6,210 nt of DNA from Paracoccaceae bacterium (GTDB taxonomy: Bacteria; Pseudomonadota; Alphaproteobacteria; Rhodobacterales; Rhodobacteraceae). The stretch lies in assembly GCA_009922885.1 (NCBI GenBank), contig RFUP01000148.1, positions 1 through 6,210 on the forward strand. The letters are read 5' to 3'. Shown here piece after piece: positions 1-5,789 of this stretch. The notes under the pieces are model-generated. The model did no database searches. It saw nothing but the letters and a program-made list of their open reading frames with translations, and was not told the origin of the DNA. The position numbers were made by a program, and so were the translations under genes. Within the stretch, counting starts at the first letter, position 1. Each line of letters opens with the position of its first letter.

Positions 1-184
1 ACCGCAGCCAACAGCGGCTTCGAGCCCATTTTGAATGATGCTGCAGGCTGTCCGAATGGCCGCTGACGAGCTAAAGCGAAGCAGATTTTGTTGCCAGAGC
101 GTTGTTTGAAAAGAATTGATCGACGCGACTTTCAGGTTCAGATAGCAATTAGACCATGGAAGCCATTCGAAGGCGGATCCCGCA
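1..184. other. Intergenic leader upstream of the sulfatase, no gene seen
   Basis: I see no supportable gene here. One + frame is open from base 1 to a TGA at 64-66 and could be the last 21 codons of an upstream gene, but the peptide is not recognisable. The first ~38 bases contain CCGC (2-5) pairing with GCGG (14-17), followed by GCCC and GAATGAT. This order resembles a block at 1847-1883 on the other side of the sulfatase. The promoter of the sulfatase presumably lies here, but no good -35/-10 pair stands out. Confidence 0.4.
170..177 (+). promoter_or_regulatory. Ribosome binding site supporting the GTG start of the sulfatase
   Basis: AAGGCGGA lies 7 bases before the GTG at 185. It is an imperfect Shine-Dalgarno sequence, but together with the upstream in-frame stop and the lack of other start codons it fixes the start of the sulfatase. 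Confidence 0.55.
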
Positions 185-1798
185 GTGCGGCAATCAGAAA
201 AACCAAACGTCATTCTCATTTTGGCCGACGATATGGGGTTTGCCGATCTGGGTGTGACGGGGTCGGAAATCAGGACCCCGAACATTGATGCGCTGGCACG
301 TGAGGGCGCCATGCTCTCGGCCATGTACAATTGCGCGCGGTGCTGTCCGACGCGGGCCTCCCTGCTTACGGGTCTCTATCCCCACAATGCGGGCGTTGGG
401 CATATGGGCGCAAACCTTGGGACGCCTGCCTATCAGGGTTTCCTCCGCAACGACAGTGCCACAATTGCAGAGCATCTCAAGGCCAGCGGCTACGCGACGC
501 TGATGTCGGGCAAATGGCACGTGGCAGGAGATTTCGAGGCTCGCAATGTCGATAGCTGGCGGGTCGGTGATGTCGAACACCCGACGCCCCGGCAGCGCGG
601 CTTCGACCGTTTCTACGGGATAATGGATGGCGCGACCCATTTTTTCTCGCCCCATTACGTTCTGGAGGATGACAGCAGGGTCGAGGCCTTCCCGGATGAC
701 TTCTATTTCACGGACGCCATCACACACAAAGCCATCGGAATGATCGAGGGGGCGATCGCCGATGAGAAACCCTTCTTCCTCTACCTTGCCCATACTGCCC
801 CGCATTGGCCGCTGCACGCCCATCCCGAGGATATTGCCAGATATGATGGCATCTATGCCAAGGGCTGGGACTATATCCGCACGGCCCGCCACGAGACGAT
901 GAACGGGGCGGGCATTTTCCAGCGGTCATGGGAGATATCTCCCCGAGATAGCACCGTCCATCAATGGGTGGACGAACCGCACAAGGATTGGGAGGCCAGC
1001 AAGATGGCCACCTATGCGGCGATGGTCGACCGCATGGATCAGTCCATCGGAACGCTGGTTGCCGCGCTGAAACGTCTGGAGCAGTTCGAGAATACGCTGA
1101 TCCTGTTTTTGTCGGACAACGGCGGGTGCGCCGAGTTCATGGCAGAGGACGGCTGGGCGAAGTTCTATCCCGACAGGACCCATGACGGACGCAAGATCAC
1201 GATGGGCAACGTCACCGGCGTTCACCCAGGAGATGCGCAAACCTTCCAGAGTTACGACAAGCCCTGGGCAAACGTGTCAAATGCGCCGTTCCGCCTTTAC
1301 AAACACTACGTGCATGAGGGTGGCATTTCGACCCCACTGGTCGCGCATTGGCCCAAGGGATTTCGACCTCGTGGTGTTGCCCATGCGCCATGCCACGTTG
1401 TCGATCTTCTTCCGACCATTCTGGAAGCCACGGGTGCAGCTTATCTGAATGAGTTGGGTGGCCACGAAATTCAACCGCTTCAAGGTGAGTCGCTGTTGGC
1501 GCTGTTGAAGGGCGAGGACTGGCAACGCGAACAGCCGATATTTTGGGAACATGAAGGCAATGCAGCCATTCGGCTGGGGCAGTTCAAACTTGTGCGCCTC
1601 CATGACAAACCCTGGGAGCTCTACGACTTGGAGGCTGACCGCACCGAGTTGACCAACCTCGCGGGCCGGAACCCGACGCTAGAGCGCGATCTCATTGGCC
1701 AATACTACGCTTGGGCAAAAAACGTCGGTGTTATCGACTGGAATGAGGCGTTGCCGAAGCTGATCAAGGCCTGGCAGATGGAAACGGTCGATGGGTGA
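185..1798 (+). CDS. Type I sulfatase, arylsulfatase-like (formylglycine-dependent)
   Basis: This 537-residue protein is a complete sulfatase of the alkaline-phosphatase superfamily, which hydrolyses sulfate esters to an alcohol or phenol plus sulfate. The full catalytic set is visible: calcium ligands D15-D16 in LADDMG, the signature C53-C-P-T-R57 with C53 as the predicted formylglycine, K110 and H112 in GKWH, H207 in APHWP, D311-N312 in SDNGG, and K373 in RLYKHY. The spacing matches the Pseudomonas aeruginosa arylsulfatase pattern as I recall it. The Cys type implies maturation by a formylglycine-generating enzyme encoded elsewhere. No signal peptide is seen, so a cytoplasmic location and a small imported substrate are likely. 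The GTG start is the first possible one: an in-frame TAG lies at 143-145 with no ATG, GTG or TTG between, and the next Met (M17) is inside the metal motif. A purine-rich AAGGCGGA precedes it by 7 bases. Substrate cannot be read from sequence; arylsulfatase is a family-level call. Confidence 0.93.
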   Translation: MRQSEKPNVILILADDMGFADLGVTGSEIRTPNIDALAREGAMLSAMYNCARCCPTRASLLTGLYPHNAGVGHMGANLGTPAYQGFLRNDSATIAEHLKASGYATLMSGKWHVAGDFEARNVDSWRVGDVEHPTPRQRGFDRFYGIMDGATHFFSPHYVLEDDSRVEAFPDDFYFTDAITHKAIGMIEGAIADEKPFFLYLAHTAPHWPLHAHPEDIARYDGIYAKGWDYIRTARHETMNGAGIFQRSWEISPRDSTVHQWVDEPHKDWEASKMATYAAMVDRMDQSIGTLVAALKRLEQFENTLILFLSDNGGCAEFMAEDGWAKFYPDRTHDGRKITMGNVTGVHPGDAQTFQSYDKPWANVSNAPFRLYKHYVHEGGISTPLVAHWPKGFRPRGVAHAPCHVVDLLPTILEATGAAYLNELGGHEIQPLQGESLLALLKGEDWQREQPIFWEHEGNAAIRLGQFKLVRLHDKPWELYDLEADRTELTNLAGRNPTLERDLIGQYYAWAKNVGVIDWNEALPKLIKAWQMETVDG

Positions 1799-1846
1799 TC
1801 TAAGCTGCAAGCCGCCATTGCAAATGCGAGAGCCTACGAGCGCTCC

Positions 1847-1861
1847 GTCCGCAAAGCGGAC
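1847..1861. repeat. Perfect 6-bp hairpin downstream of the sulfatase
   Basis: GTCCGC, a loop of AAA, then GCGGAC form a perfect inverted repeat 48 bases after the sulfatase stop. No run of T follows on either strand, so it is not a classical intrinsic terminator, although it could slow or protect the end of the sulfatase transcript. It sits at the start of a ~37-base block (to about 1883) that resembles bases 2-38 in order and orientation: CCGC, AGCGG, GCCC or GGCC, GAATGAY. This suggests a dispersed intergenic repeat family. Confidence 0.45.
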
Positions 1862-1883
1862 CTCTATTGGGCCTGCTGCGAAT

Positions 1884-2018
1884 GACTTCTACACCGCGTT
1901 CATGCAGTAGAACCTCGACATTCCTCAGCGACAGAGGGAACCGGACATAAAGCATCACGGCCAGGCGGATGATCTCTGGACTAGTCTTGAAGTACTTGAA
2001 GGGGGAGCGTCTGGTCAT
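1884..2018 (-). pseudogene. IS6-family transposase, N-terminal fragment
   Basis: The first 45 codons from the ATG at 2018 encode an IS6-type transposase N-terminus: SPFKYF near residues 5-10, then PEIIRLAV, LYVRFPLSLR and ERGVEV near 40-45. IS26-like proteins show the same run of FK..F, II..AV, Y, S.R and ERGV.V before the helix-turn-helix and DDE domain. Full-length members are about 230 aa, so the catalytic D-D-E residues are absent. The frame stays open to a TAG at 1800-1802, but residues after 45 (starting IRSRPNRG) do not look like transposase. A TTG at 2024 is an alternative start two codons upstream. It is non-functional as a transposase. Confidence 0.8.
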
Positions 2019-2075
2019 AACCAAACGCTAGTCCGTCCCCTGCCCTGTCTCAAGCAAAGTTCCTCTGACAAGACC
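1884..2075 (-). mobile_element. IS6-family insertion sequence remnant (left end only)
   Basis: Only one end of the element is left. On the - strand a putative terminus beginning GGTCTTGTCAGAGG at 2075 is followed 57 bases later by the transposase ATG (2018), an arrangement like that of IS26 and relatives, whose ends begin GG and resemble GGCTCTGTTGCAAAG. Similarity breaks off after the codon at 1884-1886, where repeat-like sequence begins. The right end, catalytic domain and second inverted repeat are missing, so the remnant cannot move by itself. The 2075 end falls inside a metallophosphoesterase reading frame. The exact terminus is inferred, since no second end or target duplication is available for comparison. 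Confidence 0.7.
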
Positions 2076-2235
2076 GCGTGAGAACACCCGCGCTGTCAGG
2101 GCCGCGGTCGACGTAATCGCGAAGGAAGACCACCGGCTCGCCGGCGCCGCCATCGGCCTCGATCAGAGCGAGAGCATCGTCGAGCATGGAAAGCTGGCCG
2201 TGAATGTCGCCCACGGCGTAGATTGGGGCTGTCAT
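2050..2235 (-). pseudogene. Calcineurin-like metallophosphoesterase, truncated by IS6 element
   Basis: A 61-codon frame begins with ATG at 2235. It carries the phosphoesterase motif I GDIHG at 9-13 (metal ligands D10 and H12) and motif II as RDYVDRGPDS at 39-48 (D40). Intact members of this PPP-like serine/threonine phosphatase or diadenosine-tetraphosphatase group are usually over 200 aa and continue to GNHE and two further His motifs, all missing here. The first Gly of the GDxxDRG motif is Arg (R39), which is unusual and may be a post-inactivation change. From about codon 54 (base 2075) the sequence is IS-derived and stops at a TGA at 2050-2052. The ATG lies 14 bases after the tctA stop, behind a GGGGTGG purine stretch, so the intact gene was probably co-transcribed with the transporter. 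The same frame extends upstream inside tctA, but only this part is real. Confidence 0.82.
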
Positions 2236-2249
2236 GCTGATCCACCCCG

Positions 2250-3737
2250 TCAGGCGCGCCGACGCGCCAACCACACCGCCAGACCCGGGGCAGCCACGAT
2301 CATGACAAATCCGAAAGGATAATCCAAAAGCCGCAGAGGATCGCCGTTCAGAAGCGCCAGCGTCTGCGAAAGCGAGATCTCGAACCGCGGCCCCAGGAAG
2401 AAAGCGATGACGAAGACGACCACGGAAAAGCCGAAGGCCGTCATGACGAAGCCGAGGATTGCGAAGGCTAGCATGACGCCGATCCCGAACAGCCCCCCTG
2501 CCGCCAGCGACACGCCGACAAAGCACAAAAGCAGCGCCGAGGTCAGAACGAAGCTTTCCGGCGCGGTGATGACGCGCACCCAAAACTGCATCCCTACCTG
2601 CCCCACCAGAAGGTTCATGAGGTTGGCGAGGATCATCGCGCCGAAAAGGCCGTAGATTAGCCTCCCCTGCTGTTCGAACAGAAACGGCCCCGGCTGCACC
2701 CCGTGGATCATAAAGGCCGACACGATCAGCGCAGCGCTGACGCTGCCGGGGATGCCAAGCGTCAGCATCGGGATCATGTTCGCCCCCATAACCGCAGAAT
2801 TGGCGCTTTCCGCCGCGGCGATCCCATGGATGTTGCCGCGCCCGAAGCTGGCACGGTCCGGGCTGACCTGCTTGGCCGAGGCATAGGACATGAACGCCGC
2901 CGCGGTCGATCCGATGCCCGGCAGCGCGCCGATCAGCGTGCCGATCACCGCGCCGCGCAACATGGTGAAGCGGCAGGCCCAGTATTCGGCGAAGGACACG
3001 CGGCGGTCCTCGGACGGCTGGTCGCGGGGGATCCGGATAGTCGCGGCCTGCGCACTGCGGGTGCGGGCGAGACGGAAGAGAAGTTCCGAGATCGCGAGCA
3101 TCCCGATGGCGACCGCGGCCAGCGGCAGACCGTCATAGACCTCGAAATTGCCAAAGATGAAGCGGGGCGTGGCATGTTCCGGGTCGGTGCCGACCATCGC
3201 CGCCAGCAGCCCCAGTGCGGCGGCCGCCAGCCCCCGCGCGATCGACGCACCCATCAGCGACGCGATCACCGCGAAGGCCAGAAGCATGAGCCCCATAACC
3301 TCGACCGGGCCCATGCGGAGCGTGAGGATCGCCAGCGGTGCGGACACCGTGATCAATACAATGTCGCTGAACGTGTCGCCCGTGACTGAGGAATAAAGCG
3401 CCATCTTCGTGGCCTTCAGCGGCTTGCCCTGCTGCGCCATCGGATAGCCGTCGAGTGCTGTCGCCGCCGCATCTGGCGTGCCGGGCGTATTGATCAGGAC
3501 CGCCGGAATGGCGCCGCCCACCAGCCCGCCCTTGTTGATACCGACAAGGAAGCCGATGCCTGCCAGCGGGTCCATCCCGAAGGTGAAAGGGATGGCTATG
3601 GCCGTCGCCATGACCGGCCCGATCCCCGGCACCGCACCCACGAACTGGCCCATGATGACGCCCGCCAGCACATAGAGGAGCGTCATCAGCTGGAACACAT
3701 CGCCGAGACCGGCAAGTATGGTGGCGGTGTCGAACAT
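2250..3737 (-). CDS. tctA: Tripartite tricarboxylate transporter large permease TctA
   Basis: This 495-residue integral membrane protein is the large subunit of a TTT-family secondary transporter, which moves a carboxylate-type solute into the cytoplasm using an ion gradient. Two related halves are visible. The first has VPGIGP at 36-41, then PFTFGMDPLAG at 50-60, GINKGGLVGGAIPAVLINTPG around 66-86, and ALDGYPMAQQG at 94-104. The second has LPGIGS at 272-277, FGRGNIHGIAAAESANSAV around 298-316, and IPMLTLGIPGS at 322-332 followed by GVQPGP. Between and after these lie many hydrophobic segments, consistent with about 10-12 membrane spans. The length is normal for TctA. The ATG at 3737 is chosen because it follows the tctB stop after one base; an in-frame GTG at 3773 would add 12 residues lying within tctB. 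Coupled translation is likely because only a weak Shine-Dalgarno sequence is seen. The substrate is unknown. Confidence 0.95.
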   Translation of the reverse strand: MFDTATILAGLGDVFQLMTLLYVLAGVIMGQFVGAVPGIGPVMATAIAIPFTFGMDPLAGIGFLVGINKGGLVGGAIPAVLINTPGTPDAAATALDGYPMAQQGKPLKATKMALYSSVTGDTFSDIVLITVSAPLAILTLRMGPVEVMGLMLLAFAVIASLMGASIARGLAAAALGLLAAMVGTDPEHATPRFIFGNFEVYDGLPLAAVAIGMLAISELLFRLARTRSAQAATIRIPRDQPSEDRRVSFAEYWACRFTMLRGAVIGTLIGALPGIGSTAAAFMSYASAKQVSPDRASFGRGNIHGIAAAESANSAVMGANMIPMLTLGIPGSVSAALIVSAFMIHGVQPGPFLFEQQGRLIYGLFGAMILANLMNLLVGQVGMQFWVRVITAPESFVLTSALLLCFVGVSLAAGGLFGIGVMLAFAILGFVMTAFGFSVVVFVIAFFLGPRFEISLSQTLALLNGDPLRLLDYPFGFVMIVAAPGLAVWLARRRA

Positions 3738-3738
3738 C

Positions 3739-4155
3739 CTAGGGCAGCGGCCTTTCCAGAAGGATCGCGACACAGACCCAGATCGCAGAAGGCGTGCCCG
3801 CGGCCCCCGCCGTCAGCCACAGCAGGCGGCGTTCCCCCACGACTAGCATCAGCACCAGCGCCATGGGCGGCGCGACCCACAGGAACCCGAACAGCGACAT
3901 AAGCGCCAGCCCAGACACGAGGATCCCGGCATAAATCGCTGCACGCGGCCAGTTGGCAGCGGTCAGACCCTCGGCCACCGGTCGCAGCATCATCCAAACA
4001 CCGCAGAAAAAAAGACCGGCCGAGATGATGTAGGGCAGCGTGCGCGGCCGCAGCCAGCCATAGCCGACTTCCTCGGCCTGCCACGGGATGATCCACCAGA
4101 TCAGAAGGCTACCCAGCATGATCAGGGTGGCCCCAGTGATGCGGTCAGTCTGCAT
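3739..4155 (-). CDS. tctB: Tripartite tricarboxylate transporter small permease TctB
   Basis: This 138-residue membrane protein fits the TctB subunit, the poorly conserved small membrane partner of TctA. It shows four hydrophobic segments at about residues 7-24, 41-57, 73-93 and 95-133 (the last interrupted by GERR near 107-110 and so probably two helices). The segment GYGWLRPRTLPYII at 31-44 fits the common TctB pattern of an aromatic- and Pro-containing loop before the second helix. Position between tctC and tctA supports the call more than the sequence does. Two starts are possible: GTG at 4158, which directly abuts the tctC stop, and ATG at 4155, which I prefer. AAGTAAG at the tctC end may serve as the ribosome binding site. 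Confidence 0.9.
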   Translation of the reverse strand: MQTDRITGATLIMLGSLLIWWIIPWQAEEVGYGWLRPRTLPYIISAGLFFCGVWMMLRPVAEGLTAANWPRAAIYAGILVSGLALMSLFGFLWVAPPMALVLMLVVGERRLLWLTAGAAGTPSAIWVCVAILLERPLP

Positions 4156-4158
4156 CAC

Positions 4159-5097
4159 TTACTTGAACAGCTGGGCGACGTTGCTGAGCCCATCGCGCAG
4201 CATCGCCTCGGTCCCTTCCGGGCCCATGTTCAGGATCGGCGACTTGAGCGAATTCTGCACGACGGTCGCCACCTCTTCGCTGGCCAGCGCATTCGCCAAC
4301 GCCTTGCTAAGTGCTTCGCGCGCGTCATCCGGCGTGCCTTTGGCCGCGGCGAAGAAGAAGACGGGGTCCACGTAGATCGGATAGCCCTGTTCGATCAGGG
4401 TGGGCGTGTCGGGCGCGTAATTGTGCCGTGCGTTGTTCATCGACGCTATCATCTTGAGCTGACCAGCATCTAGGAAGGACAGGTGTTCGCCCGCCTCGAA
4501 GCCCGCGATGGCCTGACCGCCTAGGATGAGTTGCACGTTCTCAGCCCCACCCTTGGTGGAGAGGAACTGGAACTCGACCCCCGCCGCCTGCATCACCTGG
4601 CGCATGGCCAGTTCCTGCGGTTTGGCGTCAAATGCGATCGGGGCGTTGTTCGCTTTGGCGTATTGGATCAGGCCCGCCACATCATCGAAGGGCGCGTCTG
4701 AGCGCGCGATCATGGCCAGCTGCGCCCGCCCGGCGGTTCCGAGATAGTCGAAGCTGTCAAGGTCGAAGGCCATTTCCGCCGGTCGCGTGACAAGGTTCAC
4801 GAGGATCGGCATGTTGACGCCTAGCCCGATGGTCTGCCCGTCGGCGGGGCGGTTCGCTATGCCGGTGAACATGGCGATGCCGCCACCGCCGGGCTTGTTC
4901 TCGGCGATCACGTTCCAGCCGGTCTGTTCTTTCATTACCTTGGCTACGATACGGCCGATCGTGTCGGTTGACCCGCCCGCGCCGAAGCCGATCTCGATGG
5001 TGAGCGGGCCCTTCGGGGCCCATTCGGCCTGCGCGGTTGTTGCGAATGTAAGGGTAAGACCGACAACGATGCCGGCGGCCCATGTCTTGATGTTCAT
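4159..5097 (-). CDS. tctC: Tripartite tricarboxylate transporter substrate-binding protein (Bug family) TctC
   Basis: This 312-residue periplasmic solute receptor delivers its ligand to TctA/TctB. Residues 1-24 form a Sec signal peptide, with a basic start, a hydrophobic core and likely cleavage after AQA24. The mature protein has the Bug-family ligand-binding signature: IGFGAGGSTDTIGRIVA at 36-52 (the usual FxAGGxxDxxAR), then VIAENKPGGGG at 63-73 and ANRPADGQTIGLG at 81-93. In the C-terminal half TKGGAENVQLILGGQ (181-195) matches the family's GxxPxxxxLLGGQ-like region, and PDTPTLIEQGYP (229-240) matches its conserved TPTLxExGxP. Length is typical. The AGG of a strong GGGAGG lies 7 bases before the ATG. 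It is the first gene of the operon and its stop abuts tctB. Ligands of Bug proteins range from citrate to aromatic and dicarboxylic acids; nothing here identifies this one. Confidence 0.95.
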   Translation of the reverse strand: MNIKTWAAGIVVGLTLTFATTAQAEWAPKGPLTIEIGFGAGGSTDTIGRIVAKVMKEQTGWNVIAENKPGGGGIAMFTGIANRPADGQTIGLGVNMPILVNLVTRPAEMAFDLDSFDYLGTAGRAQLAMIARSDAPFDDVAGLIQYAKANNAPIAFDAKPQELAMRQVMQAAGVEFQFLSTKGGAENVQLILGGQAIAGFEAGEHLSFLDAGQLKMIASMNNARHNYAPDTPTLIEQGYPIYVDPVFFFAAAKGTPDDAREALSKALANALASEEVATVVQNSLKSPILNMGPEGTEAMLRDGLSNVAQLFK

Positions 5098-5102
5098 CTT
5101 GC

Positions 5103-5111
5103 TTCCTCCCT
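5103..5111 (-). promoter_or_regulatory. Strong Shine-Dalgarno of tctC
   Basis: On the - strand AGGGAGGAA precedes the tctC ATG (5097), with 7 bases between its inner AGG and the start codon. It is the strongest ribosome binding site in the operon, fitting the need for excess periplasmic receptor over membrane subunits. Confidence 0.8.
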
Positions 5112-5286
5112 TTGATGCAACCCGGTTCTTGTCTTCTGGGGGTCGCCGGTCAGGTAAGTTTTACATAGAATAGATAACAAAGCAACTAAATGCGAAGCAC
5201 GCTGCCGCTATCGCTTTGGGGTCTGGCAGCATCCGGTAGAAGTGCGTGTTGATGTCCCGGTGCTGAAATAACAATTCGCACAATTC

Positions 5287-5331
5287 TCAAGCTTGGCCTG
5301 AACCCCTCAGTCATCCTTATATCAAGCTTGG
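5287..5331. repeat. Paired TCAAGCTTGG boxes, possible operator
   Basis: The 10-base sequence TCAAGCTTGG occurs at 5287-5296 and again at 5322-5331, 35 bases apart start to start. Each contains the perfect palindrome CAAGCTTG. The pair lies about 190-235 bases upstream of the tctC start, a place where a dimeric regulator could bind two sites. The right box also overlaps a short stem AAGCT (5324-5328) with AGCTT (5334-5338). The repeat is directly seen; the operator role is a guess, and no regulator gene is present in the window. Confidence 0.35.
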
Positions 5332-5655
5332 GCAGCTTCATCTGACTTGTCGACCAAACTTTTTATCCAAGCACACAGCCTCACGTGCGCGTGCGCGAAA
5401 TAAATCTTGCGAACAGGTTAAGTTTTTCTGGCTCCCCGCCGCTGGGGAATGAGGCTTGGGAACATGACGCCAGTGCGCGCGCCTGCGTGGCAGCACAACA
5501 AATAAGGTGGGTAAAAGGGTGGATCTATCGACCTTGAAATGCACAAGCCATTGATATTAGGCATAAATTTTTGGCGAGTGGTGCCGCTGAAGGGCAGTCG
5601 TGAATCCCAAAATATGAAGCAATTATAGTGTGTTATACGACCATCATCTTTTCAG

Positions 5656-5676
5656 AGCGGTCCCGAAAGCGGTCCC
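5656..5676. repeat. Tandem 9-bp direct repeat AGCGGTCCC
   Basis: AGCGGTCCC at 5656-5664 is repeated exactly at 5668-5676 with GAA between, giving a 12-base period. It sits about 115 bases upstream of the right-edge gene, close to where base composition drops. It could be a regulator site or a relic of an integration junction; neither is supported beyond the repeat itself. Confidence 0.4.
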
Positions 5677-5741
5677 AGTTTTGCTAAGAAGCTTTGGGCT
5701 TTTTTGAATTCTTCCACTGCCATAATGAGACCTTTACTTTT

Positions 5742-5784
5742 TTGATTAACACTCCAACTATGAGAGTATATCTTACCGGGGGGA
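5742..5784 (+). promoter_or_regulatory. Possible promoter and ribosome binding site of the right-edge gene
   Basis: TTGATT at 5742-5747 and TATATC at 5767-5772 are separated by 19 bases (18 if GTATAT is taken), a somewhat long but possible sigma-70-type pair. A GGGGGGA run at 5778-5784 lies 5 bases before the ATG at 5790 and can serve as Shine-Dalgarno. The implied leader would be very short, so the true promoter could lie further upstream. Confidence 0.35.
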
Positions 5785-5789
5785 TTGAT

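Larger units (their letters stand above)
5098..5789. other. Divergent intergenic region between tctC and the peptidoglycan-binding gene
   Basis: About 690 bases hold no recognisable gene on either strand. A 68-codon frame on the - strand (5338-5544) has low-complexity, Arg-rich content and no family resemblance. The stretch should hold the tctC promoter on the - strand and the promoter of the right-edge gene on the + strand. Structures seen are two TCAAGCTTGG boxes (5287-5296 and 5322-5331), a 16-base alternating pyrimidine-purine run (5382-5397), a small hairpin TCCCC/GGGGA (5433-5437 with 5444-5448), and a tandem AGCGGTCCC repeat (5656-5676). Composition becomes AT-richer from about 5550 rightward. 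No tRNA, CRISPR or integrase piece is recognised. Confidence 0.6.

Noticed and set aside
194..892. 232-codon open frame on the - strand within the sulfatase
   Set aside because: It is antisense to a gene with complete catalytic motifs and has no recognisable domain; it reflects codon bias in GC-rich DNA.
2236..2583. Upstream extension of the phosphoesterase reading frame inside tctA on the same strand
   Set aside because: Its translation has no family resemblance and overlaps clearly conserved TctA sequence in another frame; phosphoesterase similarity begins only at the ATG at 2235.
2703..3389. 228-codon open frame on the + strand within tctA
   Set aside because: Its composition is dominated by Arg, Asp, Gly and His with no motifs, typical of an antisense shadow of a membrane protein gene.
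3686..4096. 136-codon open frame overlapping tctB and the start of tctA on the - strand
   Set aside because: TctB in the adjacent frame has the expected helices, length and tight junctions; this frame lacks a coherent membrane or domain pattern.
5338..5544. 68-codon open frame on the - strand in the intergenic region
   Set aside because: Arg-rich, no domain, no convincing ribosome binding site, and it covers the alternating repeat and a hairpin.
5686..5705. Possible intrinsic terminator (short AAGC/GCTT stem followed by T run)
   Set aside because: The stem is only about 4-6 pairs including a G-T pair, and no + strand gene upstream needs it; probably chance.
5098..5789. tRNA gene or attachment site, CRISPR array, or integrase fragment in the large intergenic gap
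   Set aside because: I found no cloverleaf-like pairing, no regularly spaced repeats and no integrase motifs; the tandem 9-mer alone is not enough.
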